Positions 51,055 to 59,887 of a DNA stretch of 64,000 nucleotides are shown here, in pieces. This DNA is from G963556115 sp963678205 (GTDB lineage Bacteria; Planctomycetota; SZUA-567): assembly GCA_963678205.1 (NCBI GenBank), contig OY782760.1, positions 806,001-870,000 on the forward strand, written 5' to 3'. The notes under the pieces were generated by a model. It was not told the DNA's origin. It searched no databases and saw only the letters and a program-made list of their open reading frames with translations. The first letter of the stretch is position 1, and the number at the start of each line of letters is the position of its first letter. A program made the translations under genes and the position numbers.

Positions 51055-53583
51055 TTATTTATCATGCACTGTTGTTTCTTCAAGTTTTGCTTTAAAGTAA
51101 TTTTGCCTTTTTTGAATTTGATCTGGTTCAAAAGCATTGGGGAAGGCGATTCTAAGAACTTCTTCCGCCTCTTCTACAGGGTAGAACTTTATGCCGTTCA
51201 TTACTTCCTTTGGTAGGTCATGTAAATCTTTCATATTTGGTTTTGGAAGTATTACCTCTTTGATCCCCGCTAAATGAGCACCGATCATTTTTTCTTTTAT
51301 TCCGCCAACAGGTAGTACTTTGCCTCTAAGAGTTATTTCTCCTGTCATGGCAAGACGTGATTTGACGCGTTTATTCAGGAGTAAACTGAATAATGAAGTT
51401 ATAAGAGTTACACCTGCTGAAGGGCCGTCTTTTGGTGTCGCTCCTTCTGGGAAATGAATATGAATATCAGAATGTTCATAAAACTCTGGGTCTAAACCAA
51501 GTTCTTCTGCGTGGGTACGTGTCCAGGAAAGAGCAGCGGCAGCAGACTCTTTAATAACATCTCCAAGGCTACCGGTAAGTTGCATCTGCTTTCCACCTGG
51601 CATTAATGTTGACTCTATAAATAGTACATCACCTCCAACAGATGTCCAGACGAGTCCTACCGCAACTCCAGCTGCATTTGAGCGGCGTATGAGCTCATTG
51701 GTGAATTCTTCAGGACCGAGAAGTTTTGTGACCAGTTCAGGTGTTACTCTATGTGGTCCTTTCTGCCCTTTAGCAATATTGACAGCAATTTTACGTACAA
51801 CAGTTGCGAGCTCTCTTTCTAGTGAGCGTAACCCTGACTCTCTAGTATAGCCACGCATAATTAAATCAATAGCAGCTTTATTGAATTTTATCTGTGATGA
51901 CTTTAGCCCATGATCTTTAAGGACACGTGGAATCAAATATCTTTTTGCAATTTCATGTTTTTCCAGAGACGAATAGCCTGGGAGTGATATTATTTCCATG
52001 CGGTCATATAGTGCGTCTGGAATAGTATCTACTGTATTTGCTGTCGCAATGAAGACGACTCGTGATAGATCAAAATTAACATCGAGGTAATGATCAGAGA
52101 ATTCGCTGTTCTGTTCAGGATCCAGAGCTTCTAATAACGCAGAAGACGGATCACCTCTCATGTCACTGACGAGTTTGTCTATTTCGTCGAGCATAAATAC
52201 TGGGTTTTTAGATTCTGCTCTGCGTAGTTCCTGAATAATACGACCTGGAAGCGCCCCAATATAAGTTCTGCGGTGTCCTCGTATCTCAGCTTCATCCCGT
52301 ACGCCTCCCAGAGAATGTCGGACAAACTTACGGTTCATAGCTTTAGCGATACTCCTGCCGAGTGAGGTTTTGCCAACACCGGGAGGCCCTACAAGGCAGA
52401 GGATTGGGCTCTTTCCATCAGGGTTTATTTTTTTTACAGCAAGGTATTCAATAATTCGTTCTTTTACTTTTTTCAGATTATAATGATCTTCGTCCAATAT
52501 CTCTTGAGCTCGTTTAATATTTATCTCATCTTTGGTCTCTTTATTCCATGGTAGAGATACCATCCAGTCAAGATAGGTCATAGATACGGTGTACTCCGCA
52601 CTCCCAGACTGCATTTTCTCGAGTCTGTTTAATTCGCGTTTGGCTTCTTTCATAGCATGTTCCGGCAGATTTGCTTCATCAAGCTTTTTGCCCATTTCTT
52701 CTATTTCATAGTTGCCGTCATCCTCGCCAAGTTCGCTGCGAATAGCTTTGAGCTGTTCGCGTAAAAAGTATTCTCGCTGACCTTCACCAATACGTTCTTT
52801 TACATTCTGTTGGATTCTATTTCCCAGCTCTACTATCTGCATATTCTTTCCGAGCATTACAGATAATGCCTGCATTCTCTTCATTACATTCATCTCATCA
52901 AGAATCTCGAGTCGCTGGTCATGAGTGATATCTATATTGCTTGCTACTAAATCACTGAAACGTCCAGGATGTTCGATATTATGTGCAGTAACTTTAATAT
53001 CTTCAGGGAATTGGAGAATATCGGTTAATTTTGTAAATTCTTTACGCAAACTTGAGAGTAAGGCCTTTGACTGAATAGAATTTGGAACTTTTTCTTGGAG
53101 AACTTTTATCTTTGCAGTTGCGTGAGGCTCTACCTGGAGGTATTCAACAATTTCAGCTCTACTTAAACCCTGAATCAGCAGGCGCATTTCACCTTCAGGA
53201 AGTTTGAACATCTTGAGTACTGCAGCGATACATCCAACATTATGAATTGCATCTGTATCCTTGGAGCCTTCCATCTCTCTTTCAAGTGGGGCTATAATGA
53301 TGAGTTTATTACCTACAAGTGACTCATCAATCATCTTCATGTCTCTTTCGTGAGCTACAGAAAGAGGTGCAATCATATCAGGATATAGCACAATATCGCT
53401 CGCCGCAAGCACAGGGAGCTTTGAAGGTATTTTCATATTTTTATCATCATCACTAACTACATTATTGTTTATATCAATGACAACGTCTTCGCTTATACGT
53501 GCACTCTGTGTAGGTTGGCTGCGTTTTGCTGTCTTTTTTGTTTTTCTGATTACCTTTTTTCTACTGGTCTTCTTTTTTGCCAT
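51055..53583 (-). CDS. lon: ATP-dependent protease Lon
   Basis: The 842-aa LonA protease has an N-terminal basic tail (residues 1-25, Lys/Arg/Thr-rich), a LON substrate domain (about 55-250), the AAA domain (Walker A GPPGVGKT near 395-402, Walker B VFMLDEIDK), and the serine-lysine protease domain with Ser722 (KDGPSAGV) and Lys763 (GGIKEK). It degrades misfolded and regulatory proteins in the cytoplasm. The Lys-rich tail precedes the ordinary start of the family and may be disordered. It lies between hsp20 (44-nt gap) and ppk2 (41-nt gap), all on the minus strand. Confidence 0.97.
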   Translation of the reverse strand: MAKKKTSRKKVIRKTKKTAKRSQPTQSARISEDVVIDINNNVVSDDDKNMKIPSKLPVLAASDIVLYPDMIAPLSVAHERDMKMIDESLVGNKLIIIAPLEREMEGSKDTDAIHNVGCIAAVLKMFKLPEGEMRLLIQGLSRAEIVEYLQVEPHATAKIKVLQEKVPNSIQSKALLSSLRKEFTKLTDILQFPEDIKVTAHNIEHPGRFSDLVASNIDITHDQRLEILDEMNVMKRMQALSVMLGKNMQIVELGNRIQQNVKERIGEGQREYFLREQLKAIRSELGEDDGNYEIEEMGKKLDEANLPEHAMKEAKRELNRLEKMQSGSAEYTVSMTYLDWMVSLPWNKETKDEINIKRAQEILDEDHYNLKKVKERIIEYLAVKKINPDGKSPILCLVGPPGVGKTSLGRSIAKAMNRKFVRHSLGGVRDEAEIRGHRRTYIGALPGRIIQELRRAESKNPVFMLDEIDKLVSDMRGDPSSALLEALDPEQNSEFSDHYLDVNFDLSRVVFIATANTVDTIPDALYDRMEIISLPGYSSLEKHEIAKRYLIPRVLKDHGLKSSQIKFNKAAIDLIMRGYTRESGLRSLERELATVVRKIAVNIAKGQKGPHRVTPELVTKLLGPEEFTNELIRRSNAAGVAVGLVWTSVGGDVLFIESTLMPGGKQMQLTGSLGDVIKESAAAALSWTRTHAEELGLDPEFYEHSDIHIHFPEGATPKDGPSAGVTLITSLFSLLLNKRVKSRLAMTGEITLRGKVLPVGGIKEKMIGAHLAGIKEVILPKPNMKDLHDLPKEVMNGIKFYPVEEAEEVLRIAFPNAFEPDQIQKRQNYFKAKLEETTVHDK

Positions 53584-53627
53584 TATTTTCTTTCTATTGT
53601 ATATATAGCTAGTTTATGAATATGGTT

Positions 53628-54026
53628 TTAGCTAATATCTATGGTTATAGGTTCATTGTTATTTGCAGGTAACTTGGGTAAAACGATTTCTAGTACCCCA
53701 TTACTGATGGTCGCTTTACCAAGATCTACCTTGCACGGAAGATCTAAAATTCTTTCAAATTGTCCATGTCTGATCTCAAGTTGCTTATAGCATTTTATTA
53801 ACTTCGGTCTTTCAAGTTTTCTGGTTCCTCTTACAATAAGTTTATCATTATCAAGTATTAATTCAATATCACATGCTTCGACACCGGGAAGATCAATAAG
53901 TGCAATTATTTCAGCTTTTGTCTCAAAAATATCTGTCTCAGGAATTAAAGTGTCGTGTGATGAGCCAAGTTTTTTATTCAACTCATGAGCTGCTGATGAA
54001 TTGTAGTACTTACAGTAGTATGTCAT
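53628..54026 (-). CDS. Small heat-shock protein (Hsp20/alpha-crystallin)
   Basis: A 132-aa sHSP with the alpha-crystallin domain (about 35-125): the ETKAEIIALIDLPGVEACDIE start, the LDNDKLIVRGTRK strand, and the C-terminal GVLEIVLPKLP core with an IxI-like end (ITIDIS). It holds unfolding proteins for later refolding or degradation. It begins the hsp20-lon-ppk2 run. No CIRCE element was found upstream. The region holds CTTGC-type motifs but no convincing sigma32 promoter. Confidence 0.92.
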   Translation of the reverse strand: MTYYCKYYNSSAAHELNKKLGSSHDTLIPETDIFETKAEIIALIDLPGVEACDIELILDNDKLIVRGTRKLERPKLIKCYKQLEIRHGQFERILDLPCKVDLGKATISNGVLEIVLPKLPANNNEPITIDIS

Positions 54027-54209
54027 TATAATTACCTCTAATTAGATAGACTTATATAATATATATTGAACAAGGTTTGAGAGATTTTGCAAGATTTTTT
54101 TATGAATATTATTAGGATTATTCGATAGAAAGGGCCGATATTTTTTTAGCAAGGTTTAACTGCAATTTAATCTAGGCTATATATTTTTAAACTTGTAAAA
54201 TCTGTATTA

Positions 54210-54611
54210 TTATTTATGAGTAAGTTCAAGAAGCTTGTTAAATCTTGGGTCGTCTTTGAGATTACTTAAATCTGGGTCTTCTATCATGTGTTCATGATCT
54301 CGGTATCCGAGGCAGATAGCTTCTTCAAGTGTACGTAGTGCATTATCAGTATCGTTGACCAGTGCATAACTACAGGCAAGGTTATAGGTGATTAGTGCAT
54401 CGGAAGCTTTGATCTCGCGTAGACGCTTATCATATATTAGCCCATCGTGGTAATAACCAAGGCATGTAAGCGAATTAGCCACACTTTGAAGAGCTTCAAA
54501 TTGGTATGGTCGTTTTTTTAATATTGCAAGTGAGAACTCAGCAGTAAATGTATGATGTTCTCTATCTTTATCGTTTAGGCTGTCGAAACGTTTGCTGTCA
54601 CACGGTCCCAT
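54210..54611 (-). CDS. Small TPR protein
   Basis: The 133-aa cytoplasmic protein has two to three TPR-like helical pairs: FEALQSVANSLTCLGYYHDG, LITYNLACSYALVNDTDNAL and a TPR_EF-like end (LKDDPRFNKLLEL). It has no signal peptide. It probably binds another protein. It is separated from the downstream hsp20 by 183 nt and from the upstream gene by a minus-strand terminator, so it appears monocistronic. Confidence 0.8.
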   Translation of the reverse strand: MGPCDSKRFDSLNDKDREHHTFTAEFSLAILKKRPYQFEALQSVANSLTCLGYYHDGLIYDKRLREIKASDALITYNLACSYALVNDTDNALRTLEEAICLGYRDHEHMIEDPDLSNLKDDPRFNKLLELTHK

Positions 54612-54645
54612 ATGTAGTAAGATATCCTTATATAAAATGATCTTG

Positions 54646-54679
54646 AAAAAGCCTCAACCCTCAAACAGAGGGCGAGGCT
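54646..54679 (-). terminator. Minus-strand terminator after the 233-aa gene
   Basis: On the minus strand AGCCTC and CCCTC arms pair with GAGGG and GAGGCT (bounds 54646-54679) and run into TTTTTC. It follows the stop of the gene at 54695. Confidence 0.82.
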
Positions 54680-54694
54680 ATCATAATTTATTTA

Positions 54695-55396
54695 TTAAAG
54701 ACCGGCTACTTGGCGTACTTCATCTTCAGAAACATCTTCCCAATCTCGTCGCTTTAAAAATGCTGCAACATATGCTTCATCTTGAAACTTATCCCAAAGA
54801 AGTGATATCATCTTTTCTCTGGCCATATCCTCTGTATATCTGTCACCTGCAACTTTTTCAATACGAGATAGAGTCTCGTCTTTGTTCTCGTGCTCACTGA
54901 GAGAAGCCAGTACTGCTTCATCAGCTTGCTCTTTCCAATTTTCGCTAGCTATAAGCCCAAATCCTTCATCTATTTCAAGATCTTCTGCTTCTTCCTGATC
55001 GTTAGAAGAAGTATTAGGCGTGCTATTTTTTGCAGATGACGACGGTGCCGCAGAAGATGAGGCCTGCGCATTTACTACCGCCGTCCTAGGCAGTTCCGAT
55101 TCGTCAGCATCCTCAGAACGTTCCTGCTTTAGATCTTCTGGATCAGCTGGAGAACCATGAACGAAAGAACCATCTTCACCGAACATATCAAGTGTTTCGA
55201 TAAAGTTCGCTGCTTCTTTTGTATTGCGTAGATTGAACTGGGCCGTAGCTTTTAAGCCGCCATTTCTAATTTGGTCAATACGGGCGTTGATCTTGCGTAG
55301 ACTGTTGAAAGGAAGACGGGCGCATTCACCATAACTAAAGGTAACTACTACCTCATAAACCCCGCCTCGTCTATCACCGACTTGAATCGTGCTCAT
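54695..55396 (-). CDS. Hypothetical protein with Ser/Ala-rich linker
   Basis: A 233-aa acidic protein in three parts: an alpha-plus-beta N-terminal domain (about 1-80, opening with DRRGGVYEVVVTFSYGECAR), a low-complexity linker (about 85-140; Ser, Ala, Pro, Asp-Glu) and a helical C-terminal domain (about 150-233). It has no signal peptide. No family is recognised. A GCAGGAGGC ribosome site is close to ideal. On the minus strand TTTAAA and TATAAT 16 nt apart near 55465 may be the promoter. It diverges from the 78-aa gene. Confidence 0.75.
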   Translation of the reverse strand: MSTIQVGDRRGGVYEVVVTFSYGECARLPFNSLRKINARIDQIRNGGLKATAQFNLRNTKEAANFIETLDMFGEDGSFVHGSPADPEDLKQERSEDADESELPRTAVVNAQASSSAAPSSSAKNSTPNTSSNDQEEAEDLEIDEGFGLIASENWKEQADEAVLASLSEHENKDETLSRIEKVAGDRYTEDMAREKMISLLWDKFQDEAYVAAFLKRRDWEDVSEDEVRQVAGL

Positions 55397-55624
55397 ATAA
55401 TAGCCTCCTGCTAAAAAAATCTATATAATTTAAACAAATACGTTGTTCTAGTATAAAATATTATACATTAATACATAGTACTTTAAAGACCAAATTGTAT
55501 TAATTTAAATTTTTTTTGTTATTTTGGTCACATAAGAATATATTCGTTGTTTGGTGGTATATTCAGGTGCAAAAAACTTGATACGAGAATTTTTATAAAA
55601 CATCTAGTTTAAAGGTTATAAATT

Positions 55625-55653
55625 TGACAGAGTGAAATTTGAGTAGTATAATA
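55625..55653 (+). promoter_or_regulatory. Perfect sigma70 promoter of the 78-aa gene
   Basis: TTGACA at 55625-55630 and TATAAT at 55648-55653 are separated by exactly 17 nt. Predicted start is near 55660, 30 nt before the ATG at 55690. The start rules out the TTG at 55639 as a start codon. Confidence 0.88.
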
Positions 55654-55689
55654 AAAGTGGATGAAGTATTAATTGATCGGGAGAAAAAT

Positions 55690-55926
55690 ATGTCTTGGCC
55701 CCCATGGCCTCCTGTGATGCAGCCACGTGGAGGTATTAATGATTTTATACAGCCAACAATGCCTGGAAAGGGTCAACTCTCGGAGTTGGGCAAGGTTGTT
55801 GAAGAGGTAAGTCCAGTCAGAAATTTTGAACATACGCTTGGCAAAGACTCAGTTGTTGTAAGCGGCAGTAGTGCGAGTAAATGGTCAAAGGGCGGGAGTG
55901 GCAAAGCAGTTGATACTTATGCTTGA
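55690..55926 (+). CDS. Orphan 78-aa protein with Pro/Trp-rich start
   Basis: The gene has a perfect promoter (55625), GGGAG at 55679-55683, and a strong terminator (55956), so it is a self-contained and probably well-expressed unit. The product begins MSWPPWPPVMQPRGGINDFI, then a Gly/Ser/Lys-rich tail ending AVDTYA. It has no signal peptide or membrane segment and is probably mostly disordered. I recognise no family. The Pro-Trp patch may be a binding motif. Codon use resembles the neighbours. Confidence 0.75.
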   Translation: MSWPPWPPVMQPRGGINDFIQPTMPGKGQLSELGKVVEEVSPVRNFEHTLGKDSVVVSGSSASKWSKGGSGKAVDTYA

Positions 55927-55955
55927 TTACTATTTGTAAGCATATTGGGGTTAAG

Positions 55956-55996
55956 AGAGAGCTGGATATAAAATACCCGGCTCTCTTTCTTTTTTA
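55956..55996 (+). terminator. Terminator after the 78-aa gene
   Basis: AGAGAGCTGG (55956-55965) pairs with CCGGCTCTCT (55977-55986, one G-U), with an 11-nt loop, followed by TTCTTTTTT. Confidence 0.88.
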
Positions 55997-56017
55997 TAAT
56001 TGTTTATAGCTCTGTTG

Positions 56018-57637
56018 TTATTTTAACCAACGCTCTAGGATTCTTTTTACTTCTCCGCGATTGTTGAGTGCGTCAAATGCAATTTGCCATGCATCTGCAA
56101 TCTCTTTAGGGGTTTGTTTTGAAATACCAATATAATAATTTGTCTTATTTGAAACTTGCATAAGTGGTTTCATATTTATTGCTGAATAACCAGCATCTCT
56201 GGCTATGAAAGGAGCAGAAATGCTTGAAAGCGCTGCTGCGTGGCCGGGGTTTTGCATGATATCTTGCATCACTTCCTTTGGGGTGCTGTAAGGCATGAGG
56301 TTGCTGAAACCTTTATTAGACAAGGTGCTTCCAGCAAATGCCCCGCCAACACAGGCGATTACAGGGAGTAATTTTGCCTCTGCAATATTGTTTAGATGAA
56401 TGGTTGCGTCTCTTCTGGCATATAGCCAAGCTGAGTCAGCGGCATATGGTCCGATCCAGTAGAATTCATTTTCTCTGTCTGCGGTTCTTTTCAGTGTGCA
56501 GATAGCAGTGAATGGGGCGCTTTGGGCAAGATAAATTATGCTGTTCCATTCTAATATTTGGATCGGAGCTGGAATTTGCCCGAGCTCTTTTTGAATTGCT
56601 GATACTAATTCTGCAGCCGCGCCCTGAATATAATTTGAGTTGTTTGTTGAAAAAGTGAATGGGGGGAATTCTTCTGCATATATAGTAATAACTTCTTTTT
56701 TATTCCCGCTCATAACTTTACCATCTTTAGACAGTACAACACTGCTGGTAGTTCTGCGTTCTACGACATTACTTTTGATTGTCGGAACTGCTTTGCCATT
56801 GATTATTAGTGGTTCACTGAAAACTAAATTAGCAGGTAGAATGGTTTCATCTGGAAAGATAGGAAATTCGGGGATTTTTGGTTTTCTACCTTGAGGCATG
56901 TACTGTTTGTAAAGATTGCTTAGTGTGCCGTCATGGTTCATGTCCAAAAGGATCTTTTGCATATATAAAGCAACTCTTGGTGAGGTGTTTTTATTCAATG
57001 CATAATAGAGATTTCGTTTCATAAACATATGAATTGGAGTAAGACCTCGGGAATTTTTTTTACCCATATTCTTGAGGAAGCCTTTAACGGTTGCGTCTGG
57101 GAATATGCCTATTGAAGTATCGCCGTTTAATAAAGAGTTGATAGCTTGTTCAGCAGTATCAAAGTAAACAAGATTTTGGCAGCCAGAGTCCTTGAGGGTC
57201 TGGTTTACTGCGTAGTCTTTAACAGTGGCAATTTTTTTTGCATTACGAATATCGTCTAGATCATTTACTTTAATATTACTGCCTCGGGGTTTATAAATAA
57301 AATAATCAAGGCTGGCAATAGGCCCTACCCAGTAAAAATCTTTCCTTCTGTCACTTGACATCACTATAGGAAATACTGCAGCGCCATTATCATTCAAAGT
57401 TTTATCGTATACAATATCCCAGTCACCAAAAGTGATTGGGATGTTTACTTCTGCCCGCCTCATGATTTCTTCTACTGCTTTATAAGCAATGCCTGTACCA
57501 CTATTTCCAGCAGGCATACTTACAGGAGGCAGGGGACTGGAATAAATATGTGTAATCTTCTCAGCATGCGCTGGGAGTGCAAAAGCGCAAAGAATAGTAA
57601 TAATAAGAGATGTAAGAATGGACTTCTGTGCCTTCAT
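56018..57637 (-). CDS. Periplasmic protein with two tandem SBP_bac_3 modules (copy 2)
   Basis: The 539-aa protein has a signal peptide (about 1-25, ending PAHA) and two family 3 solute-binding modules: about 28-250 and 322-539, joined by a linker of about 70 residues. Module 1 includes FGDWDIVYDKTL and DRRKDFYWVGPIAS; module 2 includes AEEFPPFTFSTN, EWNSIIYLAQ and RENEFYWIGPYAADSAWLYA. The motif of a Trp-Val/Ile-Gly-Pro is shared by both, showing internal duplication. The family normally feeds amino acids to ABC permeases, but no permease gene is next to it. It is paralogous to the gene at 57841-59550. Confidence 0.85.
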   Translation of the reverse strand: MKAQKSILTSLIITILCAFALPAHAEKITHIYSSPLPPVSMPAGNSGTGIAYKAVEEIMRRAEVNIPITFGDWDIVYDKTLNDNGAAVFPIVMSSDRRKDFYWVGPIASLDYFIYKPRGSNIKVNDLDDIRNAKKIATVKDYAVNQTLKDSGCQNLVYFDTAEQAINSLLNGDTSIGIFPDATVKGFLKNMGKKNSRGLTPIHMFMKRNLYYALNKNTSPRVALYMQKILLDMNHDGTLSNLYKQYMPQGRKPKIPEFPIFPDETILPANLVFSEPLIINGKAVPTIKSNVVERRTTSSVVLSKDGKVMSGNKKEVITIYAEEFPPFTFSTNNSNYIQGAAAELVSAIQKELGQIPAPIQILEWNSIIYLAQSAPFTAICTLKRTADRENEFYWIGPYAADSAWLYARRDATIHLNNIAEAKLLPVIACVGGAFAGSTLSNKGFSNLMPYSTPKEVMQDIMQNPGHAAALSSISAPFIARDAGYSAINMKPLMQVSNKTNYYIGISKQTPKEIADAWQIAFDALNNRGEVKRILERWLK

Positions 57638-57772
57638 TTTTTCTCCTTGTTATTTTTCTAATATCTAGATAATAGATTAAGATAATCTTTTATTACATAT
57701 GATAAAGTAATGTAAGTTATTTTTTTTTGCAAGTTGAAAATTAATTATGCCTCACATAATGAGCTAAATGGA

Positions 57773-57806
57773 TAATAACCCTGAAAGTAGTATTTCAGAG
57801 TTATTA
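57773..57806 (-). other. Hairpin in the gap between the two SBP genes
   Basis: A 14-bp stem with one mismatch (57773-57786 with 57793-57806) sits downstream of the upstream SBP gene's stop. No T run follows on either strand, so it could be an attenuator or mRNA-stability element rather than a terminator. Confidence 0.4.
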
Positions 57807-57840
57807 CGGTTATGGTAATATGTGAGGGTAATCGGCAAAA

Positions 57841-59550
57841 TTACTTGATCCAGTGTTTTATAATTTGCATAAGATCGCCACGTTTTTTTATTTTTTTGAA
57901 TGCTTCCTGCCATGCTAAAGCAACAGCTTTCGGTGTTGATTTTGAGATGCCAATATAATAATTCGTCTTTTTTGATAATTTTATAAGCGGTTTTATATTT
58001 ATCGGTGAGTAGCCGGCATTGCGGATTATATAGGGTGCAGAAACACTTGAAAAAGCTGCTGCATGTTCAGAATCTTTAAGCATATCATGTACTGCGTCAT
58101 CTGGTTTGCTGTATGCAGTAATATTTTTAAAGCCTTCTTTTAGCAATGTTTCATGAGCGAACGTTTTATCAATACAGGCGATTTGGCTGATTAGTTTTGC
58201 TTCGTCAATATTCTTTATTTCTTCTTCGAAGTCTCGTCTGGAATAAAGCCATGCTGAATCAGAAGCGTATGGCCCTATCCAATAAAATTCATTTTCGCGT
58301 TCAGGTATTCTTTTTAATGTGCAGACCACAGAGTATGGAGTAGATTTTACTATATCAAATATCTTATTCCAGTCATCAATAAGTATTGGTGTGGACTTTA
58401 TCTTTAGTTCTTTTTCAATGGCTGAAATCAAATCGACAACAGCACCTTGGGGAGACTTCGAGTCTTTTGCAGAAAAAGTAAGAGGCGGAAAATTTTCAGC
58501 ATAAAGAGTCAGAGGGTGGGCACCTTTTTCTGGGTTATTTGTAGTTTTAGTAGGTTTTATAGCTGAAGAGGTGGTTGTTTGAGGCGAAGAAATATTAGGT
58601 GTAGGCGGCACTTTGGGCATCATGCTCAGTGGGATGTGGTACTTATAAAAGAGTTTTTTAAGTGTTCCATCCTGGCTAATATTATAAAGCGTTTTCTGCA
58701 GCATTTCTACAGTTTTTGCTGGGATGCTGCTATTTAGTGCAAAATATACATTTTCTTTGTGATAGGATAAGACTGGGGTGACATCTGGTCTGCCGTTTAG
58801 CCCTAGTTTATTCTGATGTCCTAGATTTTTGTGTTTTAGGGTAATATCGTTATAGGACTCATAACCTGTACCGTACGTTAGCTGCACGCCATTGTCTCCT
58901 CGTACTAGTGAGGCTATTCCGTTGGTGTGTTGTACTGGATCAGGGGCAGATTTTACAATATAGCCTGATTCTTTGTGAAAAGTGTCTATTATGAAGGTAG
59001 GAAAGATACAGGCATCAGATTTCCCAAGGATTACAGAGATTATTGCTTTTTTAGGGGAGTTAAAGTAGACAAGATTTTTGCAGCCTTGTTTTATAAGAGC
59101 TTCATTTAGAGCATATCCTTTGTAAGTTGCGATACTTTTTACGTTTTTTAAATCTTCCTTAGATGATATAGTCTTATTTTTAGTGTTGGACATGTAAACA
59201 TAATATTCAGAAATGCAGAATGGACCGACCCAAGAAAAATTTACGTTTCTATTATCTGTTAATAATGCGGGGAAAATCCCTGAATTCTTCTCCTGTTGAG
59301 TTTGCTCGTAAACTATATTCCATTTACCAAAATTTATTTTGATATTTGTTCCATTGCGTTTATTGATTTCTTTTACTAAATCACAGCCTAAACCACTGCC
59401 ATCGTCGCCTCTTATTATGCTTAAAGGAGGGTAATTATTAGTATATAAAATGCTTAAATCCTGGGTGAACCCAGTGTTACAACAGAATAGTATTAAGACT
59501 ATGTTTATTATAGCTTGAAATAATAATTTATCCATATTGTTCTCCCGCAA
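57841..59550 (-). CDS. Periplasmic protein with two tandem SBP_bac_3 modules (copy 1)
   Basis: The 569-aa paralogue of the downstream gene begins with a signal peptide (about 6-30) and has module 1 (about 31-320) and module 2 (about 350-569), joined by a Thr/Pro/Ser-rich linker (about 320-345). Module 1 landmarks are FGKWNIVYEQTQ and NVNFSWVGPFCIS; module 2 landmarks are AENFPPLTFSAKDS and RENEFYWIGPYASDSAWLYS. Module 2 is nearly identical in motif to that of the neighbour, while module 1 has a 40-residue insertion. An early in-frame ATG five codons later is an alternative start. It is likely co-transcribed with the other paralogue (203-nt gap). Confidence 0.85.
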   Translation of the reverse strand: MRENNMDKLLFQAIINIVLILFCCNTGFTQDLSILYTNNYPPLSIIRGDDGSGLGCDLVKEINKRNGTNIKINFGKWNIVYEQTQQEKNSGIFPALLTDNRNVNFSWVGPFCISEYYVYMSNTKNKTISSKEDLKNVKSIATYKGYALNEALIKQGCKNLVYFNSPKKAIISVILGKSDACIFPTFIIDTFHKESGYIVKSAPDPVQHTNGIASLVRGDNGVQLTYGTGYESYNDITLKHKNLGHQNKLGLNGRPDVTPVLSYHKENVYFALNSSIPAKTVEMLQKTLYNISQDGTLKKLFYKYHIPLSMMPKVPPTPNISSPQTTTSSAIKPTKTTNNPEKGAHPLTLYAENFPPLTFSAKDSKSPQGAVVDLISAIEKELKIKSTPILIDDWNKIFDIVKSTPYSVVCTLKRIPERENEFYWIGPYASDSAWLYSRRDFEEEIKNIDEAKLISQIACIDKTFAHETLLKEGFKNITAYSKPDDAVHDMLKDSEHAAAFSSVSAPYIIRNAGYSPINIKPLIKLSKKTNYYIGISKSTPKAVALAWQEAFKKIKKRGDLMQIIKHWIK

Positions 59551-59887
59551 AGCTGATATATGTTTTTATAGTTTTTTGTCTTCTTATAATTACTACATTT
59601 TTGCATAATCTTTTGTGTTTAATGGATATTTCCGGTTATAGTTAGCTTTCAGCATCAGCAAATATGAGGCAGGTAAAGGGTTACATGATAAAAAGCGGTG
59701 TAAAAATTATTATAATAGCTATTGCTTGGAGGGGGTATTTTAATATAATTACTTATCCCGTTTTCTCAAACATGGTTTGGGCGGTTTATTTGTTTACATT
59801 TTTTTATATGGTTTTATTCTTTCTTTACATCTTTGTCACCGGGGCAGGGATTTGAGATTGGGTGAAGTCATTCGAAAGTAGGTTATT
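59551..59887. other. Divergent gap upstream of rpsA
   Basis: TATAAT at 59744-59749 with TTGCTT 16 nt earlier (59722) is a candidate rpsA promoter, giving a leader of about 130 nt. The 63-codon hydrophobic frame at 59664-59855 is discussed under rejected items. No structure with a T run was seen. Confidence 0.4.

Noticed and set aside
54027..54209. CIRCE or sigma32 promoter upstream of hsp20
   Set aside because: No TTAGCACTC-9-GAGTGCTAA dyad exists; CTTGC motifs occur but without a good CCCAT-type -10.
55639..55689. TTG start extending the 78-aa gene by 17 codons
   Set aside because: The TTG lies between the -35 and -10 boxes of a perfect promoter, upstream of transcription start.
59664..59855. 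63-codon hydrophobic ORF upstream of rpsA
   Set aside because: The first ATG has no ribosome site and the frame overlaps the likely rpsA promoter; the hydrophobic, aromatic composition is what AT-rich non-coding DNA gives. A shorter form from 59685 cannot be excluded.
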